Shown: positions 1-11,041 of the stretch, piece by piece
Layout of the letters: every line of letters starts with the position of its first letter
Position numbering within the stretch: position 1 is the first letter of the stretch
NCBI GenBank assembly: GCA_029204225.1
Contig: CM055099.1
Coordinates: forward strand, 56,360,386 to 56,424,385
Direction: 5' to 3'
Source of the DNA: Diphasiastrum complanatum
Taxonomy: Eukaryota; Streptophyta; Lycopodiopsida; Lycopodiales; Lycopodiaceae
DNA: 64,000 nucleotides
The notes under the pieces: model-generated
Database searches by the model: none
Seen by the model: only the letters and a program-made list of their open reading frames with translations
Told to the model about the DNA's origin: nothing
Made by a program: the position numbers and the translations under genes

Positions 1-34
1 ACTTCTTCTTCCATGCAACCCCCCACTCCGATCT

Positions 35-667
35 TTGTTGTCGCTACCTCTCTTCCTGTTCGATCCACATCTGTTTCTGTGTCCATCCCCACTTCCGGCC
101 AAAGCCATTCTGGAAAGCAGGGTACTACACCTGGCAATGAGTAACACACAACTGCAAGCAGACCGCACCAAGCTGCAGCAAGAGCTGATTTTGGCTCAAC
201 AACATGAACTAGAAGGGCACCAGGAGATTGCCAAGCTACAGCAGAAGGAGGAGGGCCTCAACAACTATATCCAAAGCCTCTCCAAAGCATTGATTGAGGC
301 CTCCAAAAAGGTGCGGGAGCTTCAATCCGAAGCATCCCAATGGCTTGCTTCCATCCAGGCGCAACTAAACCTTTTGGACACAGAAAATACATGCCTGGGG
401 GCAGAGGTCAATTTCTTACAAGAAGAAAAGCTCATCTGGTTAGCTCAACCTACACCAGACTCAAGGCCGCTTTCTCAATCAGAAATGAATCTTCTTCGGC
501 GTCAGGTGCAGGTTTATAGCCAAACCTTAAACAACTACCAGGTAGAGTTCAACAAATATCAGACAAGCGCAACTCACGAGCTCACAAGCCCTAAAGGCAT
601 GCCAAAAATTCATGGACACGAAGGCCCAGCCCACCCCCGTGGTAGTTCCAACACCACCGACTTTTGA
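35..667 (+). pseudogene. Family U copy 1, N-terminal coiled-coil frame (unrecognised)
   Basis: A 210-residue open frame that I do not recognise. Roughly residues 30-130 are rich in Leu, Gln, Glu and Lys in heptad-like spacing, so a coiled coil is likely; the first 20 residues are hydrophobic and Pro-rich and may simply be the frame running into upstream sequence. It overlaps, in a different frame, a Gln/Asp/Gly-rich frame starting at 612, which suggests a frameshift within one ancestral gene. The sequence just downstream (about 830-1,335) has a second diverged copy at 50,326-51,391, so this is part of a dispersed repeat rather than a host gene. It could be the structural-protein part of a retroelement, but no protease, RT or zinc knuckle is visible. 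Confidence 0.35.
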
Positions 668-1335
668 CGTTGCACATGCCAGTACCAGCCAAGACCAAAG
701 CCAACAGGTAGCAGGGGGATTTCACCAAGATCAAGGATCCGAAGGCCAAGACCAAGGGCAGACGGATACGGCTACTGAGACGCGAGACCAGGGCCAAGGT
801 GCAGATACCAACCAGAGCCAAGCTACATCATCCAGAGGTTCGTGCACGATATCTGTCAACCGGGCCTTCCGAAGACCAAAGACCGAAGTCCGTGGAGGAG
901 AAAATAAACAAATTTCTATCAAAGTATCCCCACGAGTCATCAAGAGACGGCTGGCAGATATCATTTTCAGCTCAGACCATCCAGGGAAAAGAACTGCAAG
1001 CATTACCCACCCTCCAACCACAACCAAAGTGGCATCAGCAGTTGTTCTAAAGTGATCATATGGCCATCAGGACCTACATGATGAGTCCACAACAATTACG
1101 GGTGAACGTGCACTTCCTGCCACATGTACATGAAGATCCAAATGGGCAAAATGTGGCACCCCTCTGGACAAGATCACACTTCAAAAATTTAATTGGCCGG
1201 TAATACCATCAGAATATGGGTGGACTATGGATTTAGACGCCATAAGGGCTCTCACCACGTTCGCCAACCAATACATCAATTGCCCTCATCCAACAATCCG
1301 CGCGGCAGCCACTTACGCCCGGGACTTAAATCAAC
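612..1335 (+). pseudogene. Family U copy 1, C-terminal part, frameshifted
   Basis: Three frames together encode protein that matches the copy at 50,580-51,110 by eye. Shared points are a PHESSR motif (about 925-946 here, 50,698-50,716 there), an I-R-(S/T)-Y-x-x-SP-x-QL motif (1,063-1,104 and 50,838-50,880), and a segment of the form Y-x-x-(S/C)-P-(D/H)-PT-(V/I)-R with (F/Y)A-(K/R)-DL (ending about 1,330 here). Conservation at protein level in the plus frames supports ancient coding. Stop codons and frame changes between the motifs show it is dead. The last 34 residues are fused in frame to a Copia integrase at about 1,328. Function unknown. Confidence 0.45.
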
Positions 1336-2824
1336 TTAGTACCAAGATTAAGGTATTAAGGAGTGATAATGGAGGTGAATATATCTCCAATAAGTTGATT
1401 GACTTTTGTAGTTCTAATGGCATAAAGAGAGAGTTGTCATGTCCATACACCCCTCAACAAAATGGAGTGAGTGAGAGAAGAAATAGATCTCTTTGTGAGT
1501 GTGCTAAGGCCTTAAGGCTAGATGCTTCTCTATCCAAACCATTTTGGGGTGAAGCAATAACTTGTGCTAACTATTTGTGCAATAGATTGCCAAACCAAGC
1601 CATTGGAGGAATCACACCATTTGAAGCTCTATTTGGAGAGAAGCCCAATCTCAAGGATCTCAAAGTTTTTGGATCCACTTGCTATGTACACCAATCCTTG
1701 GATAAGAGAAGGAAGGATGATGCAACATCCATCAAAGGCATCTTTGTGGGATATGGTGACAATAGCAAAGGTTATAGAGTCTTAAATCCCATCACTAGCA
1801 AGGTGATAGTGAGTAGGGATGTTATTTTTTATGAAAGACATGCTTGTGATTTGGATGATAATGCTACTAATCATCTTGATGCCAAGGATCATGCTAGGAT
1901 GGAGGAGGAGCTTCCAAGTGAAGAAGAACTTGAGGATCCACCTCAAGATGCAAGAACTCCAAGAACTCCAAGAAGATCTACAAGGGCAAGATCCGAGCCA
2001 TTGAGGCTCACCTATGATGGTCAAGGTGATCAAAGGGAAGGCTCATCATCTTTCACATCTTACACCATTCTTACTTCAATGTTAGATGAGCCAACATGCT
2101 ATGAAGATGCTTGTAAGTCTAAAAGTTGGATGGATGCTATGCAAGTAGAGTATGATGCTCTTATTGAGAATCATACTTGGGATCTTGTGGATCTTCCTCA
2201 AGGGAAGAAACCTCTTGATTGCAAGTGGGTGTTTAGATTGAAGTATAATCAAGATGGATCAATAAGCAAGCATAAAGCTAGGCTTGTTGCCAAAGGTTTT
2301 TTACAAACCAAAGGCATTGACTATGATGAGACTTTTGCTCCTGTGGCTAAGCTTGTTACTGTCAGGTTGATCATTAGTCTTGCTACAACCTTCAATTGGG
2401 AGCTATTCCAACTTGACTTCACAAATGCATTCCTCAATGGTTATTTGGAGGAAGAGATCTACATGAGGCAACCCGAGGGCTTCATCAAGGCAAAGCATGA
2501 AGGAAAGGTGTGCTTTTTGAAGAAGAGCCTTTGTGGGCTCAAGCAGGCACCTAGAGCATGGTACTCTAGGCTAAACTCTTTTCTCATTTCCATAAATTTT
2601 GTAATGAGTGCCTATGATCCATCATTGTATATAAGTTTTCATGATGGCATGATCATTATTCTTGTTTTGTATGTAGATGACATTATCTTGAGCGGTAATG
2701 ATCTAGATGGAATTAGAGATGTAAAAATTGCTTTAGCAAAAGAGTTTAAGATGGTAGATCTTGTCCTGTTGAGCTTCATTCTTGGAATAGAGGTTATTAG
2801 AGGATGTGATTTTAACTTCATTTG
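1328..2824 (+). mobile_element. Ty1/copia integrase-RT fragment (Cop-A family)
   Basis: Plus-strand pol fragment in one long frame (1,227-2,954; its ends are foreign). It starts within the integrase core: RSDNGGEY gives the second catalytic Asp, then NGVSERRNRS with the catalytic Glu. After the integrase tail comes the RT: the CKWVFRLKYN start, ETFAPVAKLVTVR, then the catalytic YVDD at about 2,670-2,680. In KKSLCGLKQAPRAW the usual Tyr before GLKQ is Cys. It closely matches the minus-strand element at 7,540-9,000 but lacks that copy's one-base deletion between IN and RT. The left end is broken within the integrase (shared from about AAATCAACTT at 1,328) and the right end is an inverted junction at about 2,824. 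Confidence 0.9.
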
Positions 2825-4586
2825 CTTAAAGCCTTTGGCTATACATTCATCATTTCTAAGGATGGAACAAACTCCATGCTTAAATTGTACATCTAGGCCA
2901 TTATCCATTAACTGGCCAACACTAAGCAAATTCTTGGTTAACTTAGGAACATAGAGAACATTATCAAGATTCATCCTTTTGGATGATCCCACATACAAGG
3001 GAATTGTTCCTATTCCACTTATCTTACATTCTTGACTACTTGCAGTATAGATTGATCTATGTAAGTCATTGTAAGAAAGTAAGGTGGAGAATATGTCCTT
3101 TTGATATGTCATGTGGGAACTTGCCCCACTATCAATCCACCAAGAATCATTGGTGTTGCTCTTGGATGATGGTGGTCTGTTGGAAACCATCAAGGATGAC
3201 TCTTCATCCTCCTCTTCCTCCTGATGTGCAATGTTGCTTTGTTTGCTCTCTTGTGCCTTCTTCTTCTTGAGACATTCTGATGCAAAATGTCCTTTCTTTA
3301 CACAGAAAAAACATTTGTACTTGGACTTGTCTTTGATCTTGCCCTTTGAGCTTGAAGCCTCATCCTCCTCCTTGGTCTCCTTGAAGTGCTTCTTCTTGCC
3401 ATTGGTCTTCTTCTTGCTTTTGAATGAGAAATTAGCTTTCTCATCACCATCCTGCAGAGAAATAGCATTCGTTCTTGCATTGGTATGCAACATCCTACAC
3501 TCTTCAACTACTAATACACTGTGTAGCTTTTCTATAGTAGGCAAAGTGTCTTGGATTGCAAAGCAAAGGACCAAATTTGTAAAGCCACTCCCTAGACCAT
3601 TTAGGACAATCTGAACAAGCTCACTATCTTGAATCTTCTCTCCAATGGAAGCTAACTCTCTATTAAGAGACTTGATTCTTAGCACATAATCTTGTGCACT
3701 CTCATCACTCCTCTTCATGCTTTGTAGAATCTGATTCCTAAGCATGAGAACCCTCGAAGTGTTACTAGACTCATAGATAGATTATAAAGATTCCCAAGCC
3801 TCTTTAGCACTCTTACATGATGATACTTCCCTTAAAAGATCATTGCTTACATTCATCTTAATATAGTGAAGTGCAAGCCTAGACCTCTTCTTGTATCTCA
3901 CTAATTCCTATGCACCTAGAGGTTCATCTTCATCATCTATTAGAAACTCGTAAAGATCCTGGAGCACCATTAGTGACTCCATCCTGACTTTCCAAATAGC
4001 ATAATTGGTAGAATTTAACCTCTCACTAGCTTCTAGAAGGTAGGATACCACTGATCCCATCTTACTAGCAAGATTCTACACACAAGATATAGATTTGTTT
4101 GTACCTGAAACTCACAAAGGTTTCTAACTTGTAGTGTTTCACTCAAATGTTGACTTCTAATCCAATAGATGGATTTGTAATCACAGTTTATCACTCCCTC
4201 ACAAGCTGGAATGAAGATAAGATGAGATGAAAACTACACTCAAGCAAATCTTGCCAATCTTGGCTATTCTTGGACAAAAACTGACTCTATCTCTCTCATT
4301 CACTTTGTACTTTCAAGACCTGGTTTCCACTTTAAGAAGGTCTGAAATCAGCCTAGATTAATCAGTTTTCATGAAACAAATTCAAAACTAATGAATGGCA
4401 AGTAATCTTGATAGCTTATCCTAGGATTTGCACCAAAAATTACATCAAACTGACACCAAATGAATTTTCTATGATCCAATGAATATGGGTTATTAAATGC
4501 TGGTTCAGAGATGCCCACACGTGTAAACAGTACGGATTTTGATCCTGAAAAAGTTTGGGATCAAATCCCCTCACCAAAACCTGGAT
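2825..4586 (-). mobile_element. Ty1/copia gag-protease plus leader fragment, inverted (Cop-A family)
   Basis: Minus-strand continuation of the same family as 9,427-10,930. Reading on the minus strand: a gag ATG at 4,060 in a typical 'LNSTNYAIWKVRME' context, two stop codons (3,908-3,910 and 3,782-3,784), then the gag body, a zinc knuckle CFFCVKKGHFASEC (CX2CX4HX4C with the usual Gly replaced by Val), a Glu-rich linker, and the protease site DSGASSHMT. The frame then runs into antisense RT sequence at the head-to-head junction near 2,824. Beyond gag, 4,145-4,583 matches the untranslated leader of the full-length element. The primer-binding site and first part of the LTR are deleted at about 4,583-4,587. 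This copy keeps the gag start that the full-length element has lost. Confidence 0.88.
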
Positions 4587-4897
4587 GTGACTCAACTTTC
4601 TTGCCGTAATGTGAAAACCCTAGCCTAGATCCAAGAGTCATGCTTGGTAGGTGCATGGTAGGTACAAATCTCATCATAAATCATGGTCTAGATCCTACAA
4701 AGTAGGAATCACTACCAAATAGACACAACCACTCCTCTTGACTCGTGGTAACCTACTTTAGGTGTGTATGTATAAGTGGCACTTTGGCCATTCAAGTAAC
4801 CAACAAACAATATTGACAAAATTTACAATATTCTACATGGCTAGATTTGCCAATGTAGGTACATGGCTAGATTTGCCAATGTAGGCAATTTTTCACA
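4587..4897 (-). repeat. Truncated Cop-A LTR
   Basis: Matches about the last 310 bp (plus-strand order) of the 6,082-6,772 LTR, ending in the same GGCAATTTTTCACA terminus. A 25-bp segment around ACATGGCTAGATTTGCCAAT is duplicated in tandem near the end. The left edge is a deletion joining the leader to the LTR interior. The right edge abuts a different LTR family at about 4,898, with no target duplication visible. Confidence 0.85.
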
Positions 4898-5438
4898 CAA
4901 GATGAATGGATAGGATCATTGCGAATATTAGCCAATAGAATTGAGGGGCAAGGGCCTTCCCCATTTTATAAAAAGGCACCATTTGTACACTATTTTCATG
5001 CTTAATAAGGAGGAGGAAACTCTACCACTACTTAAAGAAAAGCATCATCATTTGCTATTCACTACTTGCTAATGCTTTTGATTGTGTTTTCCATTGCTTT
5101 CTATTCTCATGCTTATTGTTTGCCATAGTGAATCTTTTTCCATTAGCAAGCATAAGGAGCATATGAGCTAACCTCCACCCTCACTCTTTATCTCTCTCTC
5201 TTTCTCTCTTCTCTTCTCAATCTCTTCTTTTCTATCCCTTCCCTTCACCCAATTAATGATAAATGTCAGTGTAGAGGAGTACAGATAAAGGAGAGTAGTG
5301 TTAGTGGTGAGTAGAGTTAAGGGACAAAGTAGGAAACTAACTAGAAATAGCATCTATGCATAGTTAGGTACCTATCCAGTGATCTAACTCTTGTTGACAG
5401 GCGGGAGGGCTATACTACGCAAGATCTTCGACCCTACA
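4898..5438 (+). repeat. Truncated LTR, family S (same as solo LTR at 53,446-54,229)
   Basis: About 540 bp matching the 3' two-thirds of the complete LTR at 53,446-54,229, including a TATA-like TTTTATAAAAAGGCACC at about 4,974, a CT-rich stretch at about 5,180-5,240, and the terminus ATCTTCGACCCTACA. The 5' third is missing and replaced by the Cop-A LTR. The orientation is inferred from the TATA box and the TG/CA ends of the complete copy. Confidence 0.8.
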
Positions 5439-6076
5439 ATCAATAATGAGCAAAAGTACAAGATATCAGTGTATTAGCATTAGCCTCAACACGAGTTAGA
5501 GAGAGAAAGATAGAGAGATAACAAGCAAAAATTGTTTGGATCCAAAATGGCATGAGATAGATACAAAGCTTTGGTTCTTCATCATTGATTACGAGGAGAG
5601 CTACACATATTTATGGAGTTTGAGGTAGCTCGAGGTAGAACCACATCCATCCATCATTAAACGACATCTAGAGTCTATGTGACATTTGTCACTTCTCATG
5701 CATGAAACTCTATCAACTTTTTTCAAGTGTCCTAGTTCTAACTAGAAATGTACAAATCATCATGCATGTGTTCATTGCACTTTGTGCATGCCTTGCATGT
5801 CACTATGGATCACTTACAATTAATGCATGTGAATTGCCACGAGTTTCTACAAGCACAATTTTGCTAATTCTATGTCTACAAACTATATGCAAGTTGTACT
5901 CATCATTCTAGATATGACATATCCATGTAGCTCGAGTTCTATCTAGGCCAAACTTGGCATTTTGCATTTATGAATAACATACTTGCATGGTACAATATTT
6001 GTATCAAGCCTAGAGTCAAGATGGATTATTTTTCCATTTTAACAGTGCCCCCTCAACCACTTTCCATCAAGCTAAA
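5439..6076. other. Intergenic, no gene seen
   Basis: AT-rich sequence with no recognisable coding. A GA-rich patch at 5,500-5,525 and the downstream layout resemble the R/U5 region of plant LTRs, but I cannot match it to another copy in the window. The last bases are the left flank of the Cop-A insertion. Confidence 0.4.
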
Positions 6077-6081
6077 TAGTT
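6077..6081. other. Target-site duplication (left), TAGTT
   Basis: Five bases immediately left of the Cop-A LTR, repeated exactly at 11,733-11,737. Five-base duplications are the norm for Ty1/copia integrases, so this copy inserted as one unit. Confidence 0.92.
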
Positions 6082-6772
6082 TGTGAAAAGTATAGTACTA
6101 AGGACCATAAATGGATCTTTGAATGATCCAGAAGGTGATTGTATGCTTGTTAAACAATCTATCAAAAACTAGTCATCAGAAAACAAGATCTAGTTTAGCA
6201 GCTTGATAGGAAACAAGTAGAGACAATCAAAGCATTGATCAAATAGTCTAATCCAACTCCACACGTGTGGAAATAAGGCTGTAGTACGGCCTGTAGACAG
6301 TGTTTACAAAGTGCCAAAGCTGGGTTTCATTGGAAAAATAGAGTAATCACCATACAATGAGAGGAAACTCGAGTTTCTCCTTGAGGCTCCAAAAAGTTTC
6401 TATCTTCTCACTATGGAGAATGGAAATACATAGTAAAACACACTTCCTTTGCAAAGTTAGGTGAAAATCCAGCATGTAATAAGGAAGTAGACTCCACTTT
6501 CTTGCCCTAATGTGAAAACCCTAGTCTAGATCCAAGAGTCATGCTTGGTAGGTGCATGGTAGGTACAAATCTCATCATAAATCATGGTCTAGATCCTACA
6601 AAGTAGGAATCACTACCAAATAGACACAACCACTCCTCTTGACTCGTGGTAACCTACTTTAGGTGTGTATGTACAAGTGGCACTTTGGCCATTCAAGTAA
6701 CCAACAAACAATATTGACAAAATGTACAATATTCTACATGGCTAGATTTGCCAATGTAGGCAATTTTTCACA
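6082..6772 (-). repeat. 3' LTR of Cop-A
   Basis: 691 bp, TG...CA. Carries the palindrome CACACGTGTG at 6,260-6,269, followed by GTAGTACGGCC. Nearly identical to 11,042-11,732; differences seen include TATAG/TACAG, AGAAGG/ACAAGG and GCAG/GCAA near the left end, and ACCC/AGCC around 6,520. Confidence 0.95.
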
Positions 6773-6785
6773 CTCCTCCTCAAAT
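6773..6785 (-). other. Polypurine tract of Cop-A
   Basis: Minus strand reads TTTGAGGAGGAG directly before the 3' LTR. This is the expected place and composition for the plus-strand DNA primer. The same GAGGAGGAG tract precedes the LTR in element B (56,416) and a close variant in Cop-E (51,994). Confidence 0.88.
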
Positions 6786-7310
6786 CTAGCCTTGGAGATC
6801 ACAATGCTTTTCTCAATAACTCCAATTGAAGATCTAAGCTTGACAAATGAATCTTTAGGTAAAGGTTTAGTAAACAAATCAGCCAAGCAACTTGATGATG
6901 GCACGTGTTGGAGCTTGATCTCTTTAGCTTGCACTTTTTCCCTCACGAAATGATGAGCAATTTCGTTGTGTAAGCTCCACCAATAGCCTTTTGAACCACA
7001 AGACCTCCTTGCATGTTGATGTCAAGGCCTTGTATTCGGATTCTGTGGAAGATAGGGAGATGGTACCTTGCTTTTTGGAAAGCCATGATACTACTCCATC
7101 ACATAGAAAGGTGGCAAAGGCACTTGTTGATCTTCTATCCACTTTGTCACCTGCAAAATCTGAGTCACTATAGGCTCTTAAGCCAAGATTAGTTCCTCTA
7201 TACAAAATACCAAAATTCTTAGTGAATGAAATGTATCTAAGAACTCTTTTGGCCATCTTCCAATGTGAAACTAGAGGACTTTTCATGAATTGGCTTAACT
7301 TTCCAACACT
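6786..7310 (-). pseudogene. Cop-A RNase H and pol C-terminus, broken
   Basis: Minus frame at 6,924-7,286 contains the Ty1/copia RNase H signature: YSDSDFAGD (first catalytic Asp), STESEYKAL (catalytic Glu) and KEVLWFKRLL. The segment that should follow (the third Asp region and the His-rich helix) is deleted near 6,965 and the frame shifts. A final frame, 6,734-6,946, carries the conserved pol tail LADLFTKPLPKDSF. The RNase H would remove the RNA strand during reverse transcription; this one lacks part of its active site. Confidence 0.9.
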
Positions 7311-8116
7311 TTAACTAAGATCAGGTCTAGTTATAGTTAAATAGATCAAGGAGCCAATAAGCCTTCTATATAATGTGATGTCCTCAAAGGATGCTTCATC
7401 ACAACCAATAGATGCTTTTACATGTTGCTCCATTGGTGTCTCAATGTCTTTACAATTCTTCATTCCAAATCTATCTAGGATGGATGTAGCATATTTAGAT
7501 TGACAAATGAAGCTAAAATCACATCCTCTAATAACCTCTATTCCAAGAGTGAAGCTCAATAGGCCGAGATCTACCATCTTAAACTCTTTTGCTAAAGCAA
7601 TTTTTACATTTCTAATTCCATCTAGATCATTACCACTCAAGATAATGTCATCTACATACAAAACAAGAATAATGATCATGCCATCATGAAAACTTATATA
7701 CAATGATGGATCATAGGCACTCATTACAAAATTGATGGAAATGAGAAAAGAGTTTAGTCTAGAGTACCATGCTCTAGGTGCTTGCTTGAGCCCATAAAGG
7801 CTCTTCTTCAAAAAACACACCTTTCCTTCATGCTTTGCCTTGATGAAGCCCTCGGGTTGCCTCATGTAGATCTCTTCCTCCAAATAACCATTGAGGAATG
7901 CATTTGTGAAGTCAAGTTGGAATAGCTCCCAATTGAAGGTTGTAGCAAGACTAATGATCAACCTGACAGTAACAAGCTTAGCCACAGGAGCAAAAGTCTC
8001 ATCATAGTCAATGCCTTTGGTTTGTAAAAAACCTTTGGCAACAAGCCTAGCTTTATGCTTGCTTATTGATCCATCTTGATTATACTTCAATCTAAACACC
8101 CACTTGCAATCAAGAG
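7311..8116 (-). pseudogene. Cop-A reverse transcriptase, broken
   Basis: Minus-strand RT of 260-270 residues with CKWVFRLKYN, ARLVAKGFLQ, ETFAPVAKLVTVR, the LDFTNAFLNG motif, KKSLYGLKQAPRAW and the catalytic YVDD. The polymerase motifs are intact, but the frame is separated from integrase by a one-base deletion near 8,115 (an AAACC/AAAC difference from the copy at about 2,210) and closed by TAA at 7,311-7,313 in the 'TRPDLSYS' region. Confidence 0.92.
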
Positions 8117-9601
8117 TTTCTTCCCTTGAGGAAGATCCACAAGATCCCAAGTATGATTCTCAATAAGAGCATCATACTCTACTTGCATAGCATCCATCCA
8201 ACTTTTAGACTTACAAGCATCTTCATAGCATGTTGGCTCATCTAACATTGAAGTAAGAAAGGTGTAAGATGTGAAAGATGATGAGCCTTCCCTTTGATCA
8301 CCTTGACCATCATAGGTGAGCCTCAATGGCTCGGATCTTGCTCTTGTAGATCTTCTTGGAGTTCTTGGAGTTCTTGCATCTTGAGGTGGATCCTCAAGTT
8401 CTTCTTCACTTGGAAGCTCCTCCTCCATCCTAGCATGATCCTTGGTATCAAGATGATTAGTAACATTATCATCCAAATCACAAGCATGTCCTTCATCAAA
8501 AATAACATCCCTACTCACTATCACCTTGCTAGTGATGGGATTGAAGACTCTATAACCTTTGCTATTCTCACCATATCCCACAAAGATGCCTTTGATGGAT
8601 GTTGCATCATCCTTCCTTCTCTTATCCAAGGATTGGTGTACATAACAAGTGGATCCAAAAACTTTGAGATCTTTGAGATTGGGCTTCTCTCCAAATAGAG
8701 CTTCAAATGGTGTGATTCCTCCAATGTCTTGGTTTGGCAATCTATTGCACAAATAGTTAGCACAAGTTATTGCTTCACCCCAAAATGGTTTGGATAGAGA
8801 AGAATCTAGACTTAAGGCCTTAGCACACTCACAAAGAGATCTATTTCTTCTCTCACTCACTCCATTTTGTTGAGGGATGTATGGACATGACAACTCCCTC
8901 TTTATGCCATTAGAAATACAAAAGTCAATCAACTTATTGGAGACATATTCACCTCCATTATCACTCCTTAATACCTTAATCTTGGTACTAAGTTGATTTT
9001 CTACCAAAGTCTTGAACTTTAAAAAAGAATCAAACACCATTGATTTGCTAGACAAGAGGTACATCCAACAAAATCTAGAATAGTCATCAATGAAGATTAC
9101 ATAGTACTTGGCACCACCATTAGACTCATGTGAAAAACTATGAACATCCGAATGGATGAGTTCAAGAGGAGAGTTTGATCTTGATGTAGATCTTGAGAAG
9201 GGTAGCTTGTGAGCCTTTGAGAGGCTTCATGCTTCACATCTCTTCCCACACTTTGACAAATGCTTGGGGAGTCCAACTGCAAGCTCCTTTGTAGTCATAG
9301 ATTCCATGGCTTTGTAGTTGGGGTGGCCCAACCTTTTGTGCCACAGTTCCACCTTTGATAGCTCCACCTTTGCCAAGTTAACACTCTCCACTGCAATATT
9401 AGCATCAAGCTTAAACAATCTACCTTGCTTAAAGCCTTTGGCTATACATTCATCATTTCTAAGGATGGAACAAACTCCATGCTTAAATTGTACATCTAGG
9501 CCATTATCCATTAACTGGCCAACACTAAGCAAATTCTTGGTTAACTTAGGAACATAAAGAACATTATCTAGATTCATCCTTTTGGATGATCCCACATACA
9601 A
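8117..9601 (-). pseudogene. Cop-A GAG-pre-integrase and integrase, broken
   Basis: The minus frame 9,227-9,601 ends protease and carries the zinc-binding start of integrase, LWHKRLGHPNY, then TGA at 9,227-9,229 next to the Cys pair. Integrase resumes with HSDVHSF (first catalytic Asp), IDDYSRF, RSDNGGEY (second Asp) and NGVSERRNRS (Glu), then a long Ser/Arg-rich tail with repeated RTPRTPRR. The enzyme would insert cDNA with a 5-bp stagger, which fits the TAGTT duplication, but this copy is interrupted twice. Confidence 0.92.
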
Positions 9602-9616
9602 GGGAATTGTTCCTAT

Positions 9617-10495
9617 TCAACTTATCTTACATTCTTGACTACTTGCAGTATAGATTGATCTATGTAAGTCATTGTAAGAAAGTAAGGTGGAGAATATGTC
9701 CTTTTGATATGTCATGTGGGAACTTGCCCCACTATCAATCCACCAAGAATCATTGGTGTTGCTCTTGGATGATGGTGGTTTGTTGGAAACCATCAAGGAT
9801 GACTCTTCATCCTCCTCTTCCTCCTGATGTGCAATGTTGCTTTGTTTGCTCTCTTGTGCCTTCTTCTTCTTGAGACATTCTGATGCAAAATGTCCTTTCT
9901 TTCCACAGAAAAAACATTTGTACTTGGACTTGTCTTTGATCTTGCCCTTTGAGCTTGAAGCCTCATCCTCCTCCTTGGTCTCCTTGAAGTGCTTCTTCTT
10001 GCCATTGGTCTTCTTCTTGCTTTTAAATGAGAAATTAGCTTTCTCATCACCATCCTGCAGAGAAATAGCATTCATTCTTGCATTGGTATGCAACATCCTA
10101 CACTCTTCAGCTACTAATACACTGTGTAGCTTTTCTATAGTAGGCAAAGTGTCTTGGATTGCAAAGCTTTGGAGCAAATTTGTAAAGCCACTGCCTAGAC
10201 CATTTAGGACAATCTGAACAAGCTCACTATCTTGAATCTTCTCTCCAATGGAAGCTAACTCCCTATTAAGAGACTTGATTCTTAGCACATAATCTTGTGC
10301 ATTCTCATCACTCCTCTTCATGCTTTGTAGAATCTGGTTCCTAAGCATGAGAACCCTCGTGGTGTTACTAGACTCATAGATAGATTTTAAAGATTCCCAA
10401 GCCTCTTTAGAACTCTTACATGATGATACTTCCCTTAAAAGATCATTGCTTACATTCATCTTAATACAGTGAAGTGCAAGCCTAGACCTGTTCAA
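9617..10495 (-). pseudogene. Cop-A gag-protease, N-terminally deleted
   Basis: 292 codons covering the gag body, a Lys-rich stretch, the zinc knuckle CFFCGKKGHFASEC (CX2CX4HX4C), a Glu-rich linker and the protease site DSGASSHMT. The apparent start is not the real one. Compared with the copy at 2,825-4,586, about 257 bp are missing at about 10,490, removing the gag start codon and about 60 residues plus some leader. TGA at 9,617-9,619 replaces a Gly codon within protease. Gag would form the virus-like particle. Confidence 0.9.
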
Positions 10496-11022
10496 ATGTT
10501 GACTTCTAATCCAACAGATGGATTTGTAATCACAGTTCTATCACTCCCTCACAAGCTAGAATGAAGATAAGATGAGATGAAAACTACACTCAAGCAAATC
10601 TTGCCAATCTTGGCTATTCTTGGACAAAAAACTGACTCTATCTCTCTCATTCACTTTGATGTACTTTCAAGACCTGGTTTCCACTTTAAGAAGGTCTGAA
10701 ATCAGCCTAGATTAATTAGTTTTCATGAAACAAATTCAAAACTAATCAATGGCAAGTGATCTTGGTAGCTTATCCTAGGATTTGCACGAAAAATTACATC
10801 AAACTGACACCATATGAATTTTCTATGATCCAATGAATATGGGTTATTGAATGCTGGTTCAGAGATGCCCACACGTGTGAACAATACGGATTTTGATCCT
10901 GAAAAAGTTTGGGATCAAATCCCCTCACCAAAACCTGGATACCAGCTCGCCCTTCCAATACTAGCTTTTTGCACCAAAACCTGCTAAAACTGGATTAGAT
11001 TCAAATACAGATCAATGGCCTT
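10496..11022 (-). other. Cop-A untranslated leader
   Basis: Between primer site and gag. It has no long frame. It carries a second CACACGTGTG palindrome at 10,870-10,879 followed by ATACGG, and closely matches 4,145-4,583 and, on the opposite strand, 28,890-29,430. Packaging signals would be expected here, but none can be assigned by eye. Confidence 0.75.
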
Positions 11023-11041
11023 GTACTTGGCTCTGATACCA
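11023..11041 (-). other. Primer-binding site of Cop-A (initiator-Met tRNA type)
   Basis: Minus strand begins TGGTATCAGAGCCAAGTAC immediately after the 5' LTR. TGGTATCAGAGC is the standard plant LTR-retrotransposon primer site, complementary to the 3' end of initiator methionyl tRNA. Confidence 0.93.

Noticed and set aside
3231-3614. 127-residue plus-strand frame, repeated at 9,834-10,217
   Set aside because: Antisense of Copia gag; conserved only because gag is.
8294-8698. 134-residue plus-strand frame
   Set aside because: Antisense of the Cop-A integrase; its near-identical partner at 1,782-2,033 is likewise antisense to integrase.
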